Assembly: GCA_016699555.1 (NCBI GenBank)
Contig: CP064981.1
Span: 558,001-622,000, forward strand
DNA length: 64,000 nt
Origin: Candidatus Iainarchaeum sp.
GTDB taxonomy: Archaea; Iainarchaeota; Iainarchaeia; Iainarchaeales; VGJJ01
Direction of reading: 5' to 3'
In this document: positions 40,591 to 48,852 of the stretch, in pieces
How the letters are laid out: every line of letters begins with the position of its first letter
Position numbering within the stretch: position 1 is the first letter of the stretch
Position numbers and translations under genes: made by a program
The notes under the pieces: model-generated
Database searches by the model: none
What the model was told of the DNA's origin: nothing
Seen by the model: only the letters and a program-made list of their open reading frames with translations

Positions 40591-41480
40591 TGCGTGGTGG
40601 TGGCGAAAGCTACCCATCCCTGCATGCGGAAAGGAGCAATCACTTGCGATGCCACTTTCTCATCCTCACAAACCGCCACTACCGTGGGCCCTGCGCCCGC
40701 GAGCATGGCCTTGCGGATGCCTGGCATGTAATTCAAGCGCGCAATTAACTCAAATACGGGCTCATATTCTTTCAACGTGAGATTCTCGAATACATTTCCC
40801 ATTTTCTCAACAACTTTTTTGGGATCATTCGATTCTAATGCATGCTGCATGGCTTTGATCGAATAGTGCTCCGATACATTTGCTACATTAAAGTTTCCGT
40901 AAATCCATTTTGTTTTGGCTTCGGGCACTTTTACGGGCGGAACGATGAATGCAAGATGCAGCGTGGGGCATTTTTCTTTCAATGGAGAAATGATTTCCCC
41001 TCTTCCACGAGCGATGCACGTCCCTCCATAAATGAAAAAGGGCACGTCGCTGCCAATGTGTCCCGCCATTTCGGCGAGTTTTTCATTGGAGAGATGGAGT
41101 TCCCACAATTGATTCAATCCCTTCAACACGGTTGCCGCATTGCTGCTCCCGCCGCCCAATCCTCCAGCGGAAGGGATGTGCTTCTCGATGAATATGCGCA
41201 CACCCTCTAAGGGCTTGCTTTGTTTTTGGGCTTCGTGTTGCATCAGTTCAACCGCTTTCCAGCAGGTGTTTGTGTGATCGCGTGGCACAGTCGGATCGGT
41301 GCATTCGATTTGGATTTGGTTCGTGTGGGGGAGGGTTTCGATGGTGATGTTATCATGGATGTTCAATTCCTGCATCACGAATTCGACTTCATGAAACCCA
41401 TCATCGCGCTTGCGCAAGAGATCCAAGACTAGATTGAGCTTTGCGGGGGAATGGAGGGTCAGTGTGGGCATGGAAATCAT
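40587..41480 (-). CDS. ispE: 4-diphosphocytidyl-2-C-methyl-D-erythritol kinase
   Basis: A 297-residue GHMP kinase, fourth step of the MEP pathway, phosphorylating CDP-ME at the 2-hydroxyl with ATP. SPAKLNLVLDLLRKRDDGFHE is the IspE N-terminal signature; PSAGGLGGGSSNAATVL is the GHMP ATP loop; SDVPFFIYGG and AGAGPTVVAV are motifs 2 and 3. All are close to bacterial IspE, and length is normal. It begins directly after the stop of the SnoaL-like gene (TGA then ATG), so the two are one transcript from the AT box at 41893-41901. ATG 41471 is an alternative start. Confidence 0.95.
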   Translation of the reverse strand: MISMPTLTLHSPAKLNLVLDLLRKRDDGFHEVEFVMQELNIHDNITIETLPHTNQIQIECTDPTVPRDHTNTCWKAVELMQHEAQKQSKPLEGVRIFIEKHIPSAGGLGGGSSNAATVLKGLNQLWELHLSNEKLAEMAGHIGSDVPFFIYGGTCIARGRGEIISPLKEKCPTLHLAFIVPPVKVPEAKTKWIYGNFNVANVSEHYSIKAMQHALESNDPKKVVEKMGNVFENLTLKEYEPVFELIARLNYMPGIRKAMLAGAGPTVVAVCEDEKVASQVIAPFRMQGWVAFATTTH

Positions 41481-41870
41481 TCAAGTCGATCGTGTATTCC
41501 AATATTCATTCAAATAGGTGATTTTCTTACCCTTCATCTTGAGAACCATTATTCCATACATCAAATCATGGCGCCATTTTTTCTCGCTTCGTTTGTAATG
41601 ATCGTTTTCACACTTCCATTCGGCAAAACCTGTTTTTCCATTTTTTGAAACCCAGTAGTTTCCAAGACTAAATTTAATGTTTTTTGTATTCATCACAACG
41701 GTGCGTCGCCAGAACTTTTTCATAGCATTATGGCCGTTAATTGGTTTTCGCAATGGACTTTCCTGATAAGACCCGCGAGGAACAAAGCATTGTATCAATA
41801 TTTCAGGATCTTGTTGTTCCCATGCCTTGCCATATAGTTGCATGACTTGCCTGATTTGCTTTCGATTCAT
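41481..41870 (-). CDS. SnoaL/NTF2-like protein
   Basis: A 129-residue alpha+beta cone protein: a helical start (QIRQVMQLYGKAWEQQDPEI), then strands CFVPRGSYQESP, INGHNAMKKFWRRTVVM, and a curved sheet ending YLNEYWNTRST. NTF2-like proteins bind small molecules or isomerise them. It is co-transcribed with IspE, which suggests but does not show a part in isoprenoid or lipid metabolism. Leaderless, AT box 27 bases upstream. Confidence 0.7.
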   Translation of the reverse strand: MNRKQIRQVMQLYGKAWEQQDPEILIQCFVPRGSYQESPLRKPINGHNAMKKFWRRTVVMNTKNIKFSLGNYWVSKNGKTGFAEWKCENDHYKRSEKKWRHDLMYGIMVLKMKGKKITYLNEYWNTRST

Positions 41871-41892
41871 AATAGGTGTGGCGCGTCAGAAA

Positions 41893-41901
41893 ATAAATAT
41901 A
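41893..41901 (-). promoter_or_regulatory. AT box of the SnoaL-ispE transcript
   Basis: On the minus strand TATATTTAT is centred 27 bases before the ATG at 41870. The box lies just beyond the ispH stop codon, so IspE has a promoter separate from IspH. Confidence 0.55.
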
Positions 41902-41906
41902 TACGC

Positions 41907-42920
41907 CTAATGCACCACATAGGCTGGGCGCACAATCTCGCTTTCGGCTTTGTTGTGGTCGCGGTCGTAGCGGGCGATCCATTGCACGACGTCTTCGATA
42001 TCCTCATCCGGAGTAGAAGCGCCGGCGCCGATTCCCACATACTTGGAATTGGCGAACCATTCGGGTTTCAATTCGGCTTGGGATTCAACCCAATGCGTGG
42101 TAGTGTATTTGGCGCACAGCTCGGCTTGGCGTTTCGTATTTCCGCTATTCTTTCCGCCGATGACAATCATCGTGTCCACTTGCATGGCCAATCCCACGGC
42201 GCCGGGCTGCATCTCGTGCATGGCGTTGCAGATGGTATTGAACACGCGCACTTCTCTGGCTTTGCCCATCAACGCATCCACGATGGCTTGGACATGATCG
42301 TTGCTCTGCGTGGTCTGCGAAACGACGCCGAGTTTGGGGACGGTGGGGTAATGCAACTTTTCCACGACGCCTTCATCGGTCTTCTCTTTCATCAGTTCGT
42401 CGTTGGTGTAATATTGGGTTTTCTTCTGGAACAAGCCTTTTGCCTCGTCCAATGTCTCCACGACAATCGCATTCGGGGCATAGGACTTAATTCCTTCCAC
42501 TTCGGGGTGGCCGTGTTCGCCGATGATGACGACTTGATAGCGTTCATCGAACAACTGCTTGGCTTGCTTGTGGACCATCGTGACAAAGGGGCAGGTCGTG
42601 TCGACGATCTTGAAGTTCTTTTCCTTGGCCTTCTGCATGGCCTGGACCGTCACGCCGTGCGCGCGCATCAAAACAGTCGATCCTTCGGGGATTTCTTCCA
42701 TGGAATTCAAGTGAGTGAATTTGGAGATCTTGCTGGCGGCATAGGGGTTGTCTTCCACGAGCTTTCCGCCGTGTTCGATGATCTTCTCTACGACGCGCTG
42801 GTTGTGGACAGGCATTCCATAGAGGTAAGCGGATCCCTTGTCCAAGGTCTCATGGGAAAGCTTCACGCTGCGCTTAACTCCGAAGCAGAATCCAGCGGCA
42901 CGGGCGATTTCGATCTTCAT
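41907..42920 (-). CDS. ispH: 4-hydroxy-3-methylbut-2-enyl diphosphate reductase
   Basis: A 337-residue Fe-S enzyme, last step of the MEP pathway, turning HMBPP into IPP and DMAPP. The three cluster cysteines are present: GFCFGVKRSV (Cys12, as in bacterial IspH), TTCPFV and NTICNAM. HGHPEVEG and the S-x-N-type C-terminal region also fit. The start at 42920 is set by AAGGAG on the minus strand (42931-42936) and AT box TTTTTATC (42972-42979). It needs an electron donor (ferredoxin or flavodoxin), none of which is in the window. Divergent from the geranylgeranyl reductase gene. Confidence 0.96.
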   Translation of the reverse strand: MKIEIARAAGFCFGVKRSVKLSHETLDKGSAYLYGMPVHNQRVVEKIIEHGGKLVEDNPYAASKISKFTHLNSMEEIPEGSTVLMRAHGVTVQAMQKAKEKNFKIVDTTCPFVTMVHKQAKQLFDERYQVVIIGEHGHPEVEGIKSYAPNAIVVETLDEAKGLFQKKTQYYTNDELMKEKTDEGVVEKLHYPTVPKLGVVSQTTQSNDHVQAIVDALMGKAREVRVFNTICNAMHEMQPGAVGLAMQVDTMIVIGGKNSGNTKRQAELCAKYTTTHWVESQAELKPEWFANSKYVGIGAGASTPDEDIEDVVQWIARYDRDHNKAESEIVRPAYVVH

Positions 42921-43056
42921 TGAAAAACAACTCCTTGTCGTTGCGTAATAACTCAAAATGGCGAGCACGCAGATAAAAACCCAACCCAAAAGTTTGACGG
43001 AAAGCGAATTAAAAAACGACAAAGGACGAATTGGGGGTGGATTCTGCCCGGAAACG

Positions 43057-43064
43057 GAATTAAA
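43057..43064 (+). promoter_or_regulatory. AT box of the geranylgeranyl reductase gene
   Basis: AATTAAAA is centred 27 bases before the ATG at 43088. The ispH promoter on the other strand lies ~80 bases away, so both genes could share regulation from this short intergenic space. Confidence 0.5.
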
Positions 43065-43087
43065 AGCAGCAATTCGGTCGGATTGGT

Positions 43088-44338
43088 ATGCCTGTGCAGA
43101 AAATGGACGTATTTGATGTCATCGTTTCGGGTGCCGGCCCCGCTGGCGCAACCACGGCGTTATTCCTCGCACGCGCGGGAAAGAAAGTCCTTCTCTTGGA
43201 TAAGGAAAAATTCCCGCGCGACAAGATCTGCGCGGACAACAAGACATGGAAGTGCTTGGACATCGTGAAAGAACTAGGGCTATGGAAGCAATTCCAAAAG
43301 CTCCCCAAAGCGGAAATCTATGGGGTGTTGGTTGCCTCACCCAATGGAAGCGAGATGTACACCCCACTTCATGAAAAAGACATCGCCGAGCGGGGACACT
43401 GGTATAATGTCAAGCGCATCCATTTCGATAACTTGCTCGCGCAAGCCGCCAAGAAAGAAAAAAATATCACATTCAAGGAAAAATGCGCGGTTGTCAAACC
43501 CATTTATGCGGTGCATTCCAAAACACACATCAGTGGGGTGACCTATCACGATGCAAAAGGGAAAACGCACGACGCATGGGCACGCGTCGTCGTGGGAGCG
43601 GATGGATCGCAGTCTCCTATCGCAAAAGCGGTGGGTCATTCCCCTGTGGTGAAAGGGCGCTATGCCACGAACACGCGCGCCTATTTCGAGAACGTAAAAG
43701 GCCCCATGGATCGGTGCGAACTCTATTATCTCAAGGGCATTTGTCCGGGTTATTTTTGGATTTTCCCGGTGGACAAGAAGACTTGCAACGTGGGGATCGG
43801 TATGCGCCCGGAGGATTTCGAGAGGCAAAAGAAGTCCTTGGAACAAATCTTGCGGGAAACGATTGCGTTGCCGCAATTCAAGGGGCGTTTCAAGAAAGCC
43901 AAGCAAGTTACTGCATTCAAGGAATGGGGACTAAGCGTGTTGGGGAAACGCCGTCCCTGCGCGGGAAATGGATGGGTGCTCGTGGGAGATGCCGGGACGT
44001 TCGCGATGACATTCTCCGGAGAAGGAGTTGGTCCCTCGATGCGCACGGGAAAGATCGCCGCGCAAGGGATCGTGCGCGCGCTGAACGAAAATGATGTGTC
44101 CGCGCGCAATCTGAAAAAACACTATGAGGATGCGCTTTGGAAAATTTTGAATCCGGAAGTCAAGGGATTCCGCTGGCTCGAATTCTTGCTACTGAATGAG
44201 CGCCTGTTCGATTTCGTCATCGCAAAGTCAGCGAAAAACAAAGAGCTCATCGAGATCTCTTCGCGGATGCAGCATGATTACACGCTCTCCAAGAAGCTCG
44301 TGCATCCCAAGACCGCGCTGAAGATGCTACTGAGTTAA
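43088..44338 (+). CDS. Geranylgeranyl reductase (archaeal lipid saturation)
   Basis: A 416-residue FAD flavoprotein of the GGR family, which hydrogenates geranylgeranyl chains of archaeal ether lipids. VSGAGPAGATTALFLARAGK is the FAD-binding Rossmann motif, VVVGADGSQSPIAK the middle motif, and LVGDAGTFAMTFSGEGVGPSM the C-terminal FAD motif. KEKFPRDKICADN carries the conserved family cysteine. It is divergent from ispH, placing the consumer of C20 isoprenoids next to the producer of C5 units. Plant-type chlorophyll GGRs are related, but an archaeal lipid role is likelier. Confidence 0.9.
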   Translation: MPVQKMDVFDVIVSGAGPAGATTALFLARAGKKVLLLDKEKFPRDKICADNKTWKCLDIVKELGLWKQFQKLPKAEIYGVLVASPNGSEMYTPLHEKDIAERGHWYNVKRIHFDNLLAQAAKKEKNITFKEKCAVVKPIYAVHSKTHISGVTYHDAKGKTHDAWARVVVGADGSQSPIAKAVGHSPVVKGRYATNTRAYFENVKGPMDRCELYYLKGICPGYFWIFPVDKKTCNVGIGMRPEDFERQKKSLEQILRETIALPQFKGRFKKAKQVTAFKEWGLSVLGKRRPCAGNGWVLVGDAGTFAMTFSGEGVGPSMRTGKIAAQGIVRALNENDVSARNLKKHYEDALWKILNPEVKGFRWLEFLLLNERLFDFVIAKSAKNKELIEISSRMQHDYTLSKKLVHPKTALKMLLS

Positions 44339-44368
44339 GGCTAAATAGTTGAAAATAATTCTCATTGC

Positions 44369-45487
44369 ATGCCTAAGGCCAAGCCCGCAGGAACTCCTGG
44401 GAGAAGACCTAATTCTCGTAGGCCCGGCCTTATTTTTCCTCTCGATCGCGCTAAATGGTATCGAAGATTAGAAGTGCGTGCTGCACGCTATAAGCGACGC
44501 ATAACTAAACATGAAATCAAATTTAGGGATTTGGATAGAGTAACTCAAAACGAGATTCTTGCTTTTTTAGATAAAGAGTCGCTATCTCATCACGTGACTC
44601 CTTTTTCCGCGACAATTTCTGCAGGGCTGCCTATTGCAGTAGCAAATGGTTCTGAAAAGAGTGTATTGCCAATTGCCGCGCTCAGCTTGCTCAACCTGGC
44701 AGCATCATCCGGTGCGGCAAGCACTAACAATGAACTGCTTCGTCGTGTGCGCATTCGTATTCAGCATTCGAATAATAAAAAAATCAAACACTATCTAACC
44801 GATAGCAAATATTTTTTTATCGATAAAAATGGAAATGTTATTTTTACCGATTCGAACCCATTCCTGGCGCTACGTAAGCGTGTACGCGCCAATGAATCGG
44901 ATCAACGCCCGTCGCGGGGAATGAGAGCTTTCGATAGAATGGGTGATATTTATTTCCGCGTGGCTTGGCCCTACTTATGGAGTCAAATCCAACTACCCTT
45001 TTTTCGTTATCGTGCACTTCGAAAAGCAGCGGATATTCAAAAAGGGATGACTGTCGTGGAAGTAGCCAGCGGGGCTATCCCCTATCATTCACTGTTTCGT
45101 AAAGCCGTTGGAAAAGAAGGAAAACTAATCGTGGGAGATGTCAATCCACGCGTTACAAAGGATTCGCGCCGTATTATGAGAGGAATCCAATTCGTTGAAA
45201 GGATGGTGCGAGGGAAAAAACCCAGCGAAAAGGCTGAACCTCATTACTTGACATTCAGCACCAAAAAGTTGCCCTTTCCCGACAATAGCGTGGATCGCGT
45301 GGTGGGATCATACGTGTATGAGGTTGATGTGCGGGAATTAGCGCGTGTACTCAAAAAAGGTGGGAAATTCGTTTTAGTGGAGGGAGGCGGTTGTCGCTAT
45401 CATGAGCTGGACGCCATGATGAAGCGTGGAATCATACATCAAGCTCATGCCAACGGAATTACTACTCTCACCAAACTAACTAATTAA
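44369..45487 (+). CDS. SAM-dependent methyltransferase with a long N-terminal extension
   Basis: A 372-residue protein. Residues ~1-190 are basic and unrecognised. The C-terminal ~180 form a class I methyltransferase: GMTVVEVASGAIPYHSLF (motif I in a degenerate form), GKLIVGDVNPRV, LPFPDNSVDRVVGSYVYEV, ARVLKKGGKFVLVEGG. The second glycine of the classic D-G-G pattern is altered, so activity needs testing. Base composition is visibly more AT-rich than the MEP genes around it. It follows the GGR gene by 31 bases and may share its transcript; its substrate is unknown. Confidence 0.7.
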   Translation: MPKAKPAGTPGRRPNSRRPGLIFPLDRAKWYRRLEVRAARYKRRITKHEIKFRDLDRVTQNEILAFLDKESLSHHVTPFSATISAGLPIAVANGSEKSVLPIAALSLLNLAASSGAASTNNELLRRVRIRIQHSNNKKIKHYLTDSKYFFIDKNGNVIFTDSNPFLALRKRVRANESDQRPSRGMRAFDRMGDIYFRVAWPYLWSQIQLPFFRYRALRKAADIQKGMTVVEVASGAIPYHSLFRKAVGKEGKLIVGDVNPRVTKDSRRIMRGIQFVERMVRGKKPSEKAEPHYLTFSTKKLPFPDNSVDRVVGSYVYEVDVRELARVLKKGGKFVLVEGGGCRYHELDAMMKRGIIHQAHANGITTLTKLTN

Positions 45488-45514
45488 GTCAATTACCGGT
45501 GGGTTGTGGAAAGG

Positions 45515-45522
45515 CATTTAAC
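45515..45522 (+). promoter_or_regulatory. AT box of the dxr operon
   Basis: CATTTAAC is centred 27 bases before the ATG at 45545, giving a leaderless first gene. Downstream genes to ispF are spaced by -11 to +28 bases, so this may serve the whole block. Confidence 0.55.
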
Positions 45523-45544
45523 TTCATTTCAATTGGTGGTGCAT

Positions 45545-46714
45545 ATGCCCACTAAAATCCCCCATCAAAAAATAGGAATCCTCGGCAGCACGGGGAGCAT
45601 CGGCACGCAGACCCTGAATGTGGTGGATCAGCACACGGATTTATTTTCGGTGAAAGTCCTTTCGGCGAATGGAAGCATCGATTTGTTGAGCGAGCAGATC
45701 AAAAAATACAAACCCGAAGCCGTTTGCTTAATCGATGAAACAAAAGCAGATGTCCTGCGCCAAAAAATGAAAGGGAATATGCACGTGCTCGCGGGATACG
45801 CGGGATTGGACGAGGCGGCGCGCTGGGAAAGCGTGGAGACGCTTGTGACTGCTGTTGTAGGAAATGTGGGATTGAAACCCACCATCGAAGCCATCCGTGC
45901 GGGAAAGAAGATTGCGCTGGCGAATAAGGAAACCCTCGTGAGCGGGGGTGCCGTGGTGATGCGCGAGGTGAAGAAGCACCAAACGCATCTGACGCCCATC
46001 GACTCGGAGCACTCGGCGATATTCCAATGCTTGAATGGGGAAGATGTGAAGGAAGTGGAGAAGATCATCCTCACCTGCTCCGGCGGACCATTCCGCGGAA
46101 GGACAAAGGCGCAGCTCAAGGGCGTCACCAAAGAACAGGCGCTCAACCATCCCACGTGGAAGATGGGGGGAAAGATTACGATCGATTCCGCAACGCTCAT
46201 GAACAAGGGATTCGAGGTCAATGAGGCGATGTGGTTGTATGATGTTCCGGCGGAGCAGATCGAAGTGGTCGTGCATCCCCAGAGCATCATCCACTCGGCG
46301 GTGCAGTTCGTGGACCAGAGCATTATGGCACAGGTCGGGACGCATGATATGCGCTTGCCCATCCAGTATGCGCTGACCTATCCCCGTCGCATTCCGCTGG
46401 ATATCCCCAAGTTCGATTTCGCCAAGGCCAGGCAGTTCACCTTCGAGAGCCCTGACATGAACACGTTCGAGTGCTTGCAGATGGGATTCGAAGCCGCGAA
46501 GCAGAAAGGGACTGTTTGTTGCGTGTTGAATGCTTCGAATGACACGGCCGTAGAGGAGTTCCTCCAAGGAAAAATAGAGTTCCTGGATATCCAGCATGCC
46601 ATTCGCAGGGTCATGGATCAACACAAGAACATCAAGCACCCCGAGCTGCAGGATGTGTTGGATGCCGATGCCTGGGCACGAAAGGAAACATTAAAAGTCC
46701 TGGATTCGCGATAA
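45545..46714 (+). CDS. dxr: 1-deoxy-D-xylulose 5-phosphate reductoisomerase
   Basis: A 389-residue NADPH enzyme, second and first committed step of the MEP pathway (DXP to MEP), target of fosmidomycin. KIGILGSTGSIGTQTL is the NADPH loop. The metal and substrate sites are present: PIDSEHSAIFQCL, SGGPFRG, HPTWKMGGKITIDSATLMNK (catalytic loop) and VVVHPQSIIHS. Length is normal. I start at MPTKIPHQK (45545) by AT-box spacing; the first in-frame ATG is earlier. It leads an operon with a small basic gene, ispD, a Nudix gene, another small gene and ispF. Confidence 0.97.
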   Translation: MPTKIPHQKIGILGSTGSIGTQTLNVVDQHTDLFSVKVLSANGSIDLLSEQIKKYKPEAVCLIDETKADVLRQKMKGNMHVLAGYAGLDEAARWESVETLVTAVVGNVGLKPTIEAIRAGKKIALANKETLVSGGAVVMREVKKHQTHLTPIDSEHSAIFQCLNGEDVKEVEKIILTCSGGPFRGRTKAQLKGVTKEQALNHPTWKMGGKITIDSATLMNKGFEVNEAMWLYDVPAEQIEVVVHPQSIIHSAVQFVDQSIMAQVGTHDMRLPIQYALTYPRRIPLDIPKFDFAKARQFTFESPDMNTFECLQMGFEAAKQKGTVCCVLNASNDTAVEEFLQGKIEFLDIQHAIRRVMDQHKNIKHPELQDVLDADAWARKETLKVLDSR

Positions 46715-46718
46715 GAGC

Positions 46719-47042
46719 ATGGGAAAGAATAGGCGTGGCTTCAAGCTGGAAAGGAAAACGTACGGGGGAATCCCTCCTGCGCCGCATGTCCATCCGAGTC
46801 AGAAACCGCCGTGGTATCGTGAATTGGAGGGCCGCAGGCACCTCATCGAGCTGGCGTTTGCCGCCGAGCGTCGCTGGGACCAAAAGACGATCCAGGCCAA
46901 GACGAACCGCATGTTGGCCGAGCTCCTGCGTCAATCTGCCAAGGGCCAAGTCAATGTCAAAACGCTCACCTACTTGCAGGATCTCATCCAATTCGGACAG
47001 GATATGGTGGATCACGCCGAGCGCCAAAAGGGGAAGCGTTAA
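46719..47042 (+). CDS. Small basic hypothetical protein inside the MEP operon
   Basis: A 107-residue basic, helical protein four bases after dxr. No family recognised. WYRELEGRRHLIELAFAAER and AKTNRMLAELLRQSAKGQV suggest two long helices. Its fixed place between dxr and ispD suggests a linked role or simply tolerance of a passenger; conservation of this order in relatives would decide. Confidence 0.65.
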   Translation: MGKNRRGFKLERKTYGGIPPAPHVHPSQKPPWYRELEGRRHLIELAFAAERRWDQKTIQAKTNRMLAELLRQSAKGQVNVKTLTYLQDLIQFGQDMVDHAERQKGKR

Positions 47043-47070
47043 TTAAATCGTTGGGAATAACTGGATAATC

Positions 47071-47784
47071 ATGCATGTCCACGCAATCCTCGGTGCAGGC
47101 GGTAGCGGCACGCGCATGCGCAATCCCATAAATAAGTCTTTCATGCTATTGCGCGGGAAACCCATCCTCGCTTATTCTTTACAGCTCTTCCAGGAAATGC
47201 CGGAGATCCATGATGTGACGATCGTGATCAACAAGGACTGGCAACCCCAACTCATGGAGGTCATCAATCGCTATCGCATCACGAAAGTGAAAGAGATCGT
47301 GGAAGGCGGAAAAGAAAGGCAGGATTCCATGCGCAATGCGGTGGAGGCTATTGCGCGTCATGCGCCGGCGAATGATGATCTCATGCTGATCCACAATGCC
47401 GCAAATCCCCTCGTCACCAAAGAAATCATCCGCGAGTGCATCCGCGCAGCGCAGTTGCATCGTGCGGCCGTCGCGGGATATCGGGTGAAGGACACGATCA
47501 AGCGCGTGCATGATGATGGGAAGATCATCGAAACGCTCAACCGCAACGAACTATGGGGGATGCAAACCCCTCAATGCGTGGAATTCGAGCTCTACTATCA
47601 GGCGCACCAAAAGGCCAAGAAAGAGGGCTTCATGGGAACGGATGATGTGCAACTGGTCGAGCGCCTAGGGGTGAAGGCGCAAGTGGTGGATTGCGGCTAT
47701 GACAATATCAAAATCACCACGCCCGAGGACATCATGCACGCCGAACGCATCTTGGAAAGAAGGGAGTCGTCGGATGCCCCGTAA
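47071..47784 (+). CDS. ispD: 2-C-methyl-D-erythritol 4-phosphate cytidylyltransferase
   Basis: A 237-residue enzyme, third MEP step, joining MEP to CMP from CTP. AILGAGGSGTRMRNP is the nucleotide-binding loop; GGKERQDSMRNAVEA, DTIKR, LWGMQTPQ, GTDDVQLVERLG and NIKITTPEDI follow the family order. The usual HDAARP is LIHNAANP here, with Asp to Asn and Arg to Asn; the Arg is not the CTP-binding Lys/Arg of the first loop, but the change is notable. A weak second AT box (TTAATTAAAT) precedes it. It overlaps the Nudix gene by 11 bases. Confidence 0.94.
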   Translation: MHVHAILGAGGSGTRMRNPINKSFMLLRGKPILAYSLQLFQEMPEIHDVTIVINKDWQPQLMEVINRYRITKVKEIVEGGKERQDSMRNAVEAIARHAPANDDLMLIHNAANPLVTKEIIRECIRAAQLHRAAVAGYRVKDTIKRVHDDGKIIETLNRNELWGMQTPQCVEFELYYQAHQKAKKEGFMGTDDVQLVERLGVKAQVVDCGYDNIKITTPEDIMHAERILERRESSDAP

Positions 47785-48337
47785 GAAGAAACGCAAAGCA
47801 ATGCATTCGCATTCCACTTCGCATGAGGAACCCATCGATTGGATCGATGTGCATGGGAAAAGAATCCTCACGCTCAACAAACAAATGGTCCACCTGTTTG
47901 GATTGAAGCACTATGCGGTGCATGTTTTTGTGATAAATGCCAAAGGGGAATTGGTCTTGCAGCGTCGCCGCGACGATCGTTTCTTGCAGCCCGGGAGCTG
48001 GGACACTTCGGTGGGAGGACACGTCACGAGCGGGGAATCATTGCTCGCGAGCGCGCGGAGAGAAACCAAGGAGGAATTGCGCATCACCTCTCCTTTGCAC
48101 GCGTTGGGGCAGTTGGACGTGATCGACAAGCAAAAAAATTATCATAACGACGAGCGCGTGGCCTATTATTGGTGTCGCACCACGCAAATACCTTACTATC
48201 AACGCTCCGAAATCGCGGGGTTGCAGGCGATTCCGCTTGGAAAAGTGAATGCGTTCATCCGTTCGCATCAGTGCTCGCCCATGCTCGTTGCGGGTTGGAA
48301 GAAATTTGGGAAACGCTTTATGGAGAGGATGCTTTAA
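47774..48337 (+). CDS. Nudix hydrolase, YfcD/Idi-like
   Basis: A 187-residue Nudix protein overlapping the ispD end. The Nudix box GGHVTSGESLLASARRETKEEL is complete. WIDVHGKRILTLNKQMVH and FVINAKGELVLQRRRDDRFLQPG are typical of YfcD-like hydrolases, the group closest to type 1 IPP isomerase. The isomerase active cysteine (NSVCGHP) is absent: the sequence here is DTSVGGH. So it is probably not an IPP isomerase; a type 2 isomerase is encoded at 55155. It may remove toxic diphosphates or hydrolyse MEP-related diphosphates. The KKKRK N-terminus is basic. Confidence 0.85.
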   Translation: MPRKKKRKAMHSHSTSHEEPIDWIDVHGKRILTLNKQMVHLFGLKHYAVHVFVINAKGELVLQRRRDDRFLQPGSWDTSVGGHVTSGESLLASARRETKEELRITSPLHALGQLDVIDKQKNYHNDERVAYYWCRTTQIPYYQRSEIAGLQAIPLGKVNAFIRSHQCSPMLVAGWKKFGKRFMERML

Positions 48338-48852
48338 TGGGAAAAATCATTCGTGGAAAATTTGGAAATGGAAAAAAATCGCCTGTCAAAAAGATTGCCT
48401 CATCAAAAAGAGAGACTCCTGTACTGCGGTTTGACTTTAGATTCAATGCATTTTTACGTGATCGAGCGGCACGCACTCACTTGTGGACGCATCGTGTGGA
48501 AAAATATGGATTACGGGCTGACACTGGTTTTCACGCGCGTTTGCTCTATGAATTAGAGCCGAAAATGATTGATGATGCCGTGGGGGCACTCCAAAGTTTG
48601 CCTCCTCGTTTGTTCAGATGGGAAAAACTTTCTGAGGATCAGCGGTTTGCGTGTGTCGTGGGGGCGAACGTGATTCATTCGGTTTCAATACCGGATTTTG
48701 TTCGGCGATTGAATAACTACCAGCGGGGCGTGATGATGATTATTGATGCCATACGCAAGGATGGGGAATTGGCCGTGTTGCGAAATACGCGTTTATGCCA
48801 GCGCGCTGAGCGTATCATGCGTAATGCTGCTGGGAGTGATGTAAATGTATAG
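48337..48852 (+). CDS. Hypothetical protein between Nudix and ispF
   Basis: A 171-residue protein with a basic N-terminus (KFGNGKKSPVKKIASSKR). Unknown. Starts in the stop of the Nudix gene (TAATG) and overlaps ispF by 8 bases, so it is translated with them. More AT-rich than the enzymes around it. The ending AERIMRNAAGSD and LQSLPPRLFRWEKLSED give no family match to me. Confidence 0.65.
   Translation: MGKIIRGKFGNGKKSPVKKIASSKRETPVLRFDFRFNAFLRDRAARTHLWTHRVEKYGLRADTGFHARLLYELEPKMIDDAVGALQSLPPRLFRWEKLSEDQRFACVVGANVIHSVSIPDFVRRLNNYQRGVMMIIDAIRKDGELAVLRNTRLCQRAERIMRNAAGSDVNV

Noticed and set aside
44860..44885. tRNA-like T-loop sequence (GATTCGAACCC)
   Set aside because: It lies inside the methyltransferase coding frame and no acceptor or anticodon stem surrounds it.
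45628..46639. Long open frames antisense to dxr
   Set aside because: DXR motifs are complete on the plus strand; the antisense frames have no family features or promoter.
47774..48337. Annotation as type 1 IPP isomerase
   Set aside because: The catalytic cysteine motif is missing and the sequence is closer to YfcD-type Nudix hydrolases; a type 2 isomerase is encoded at 55155.
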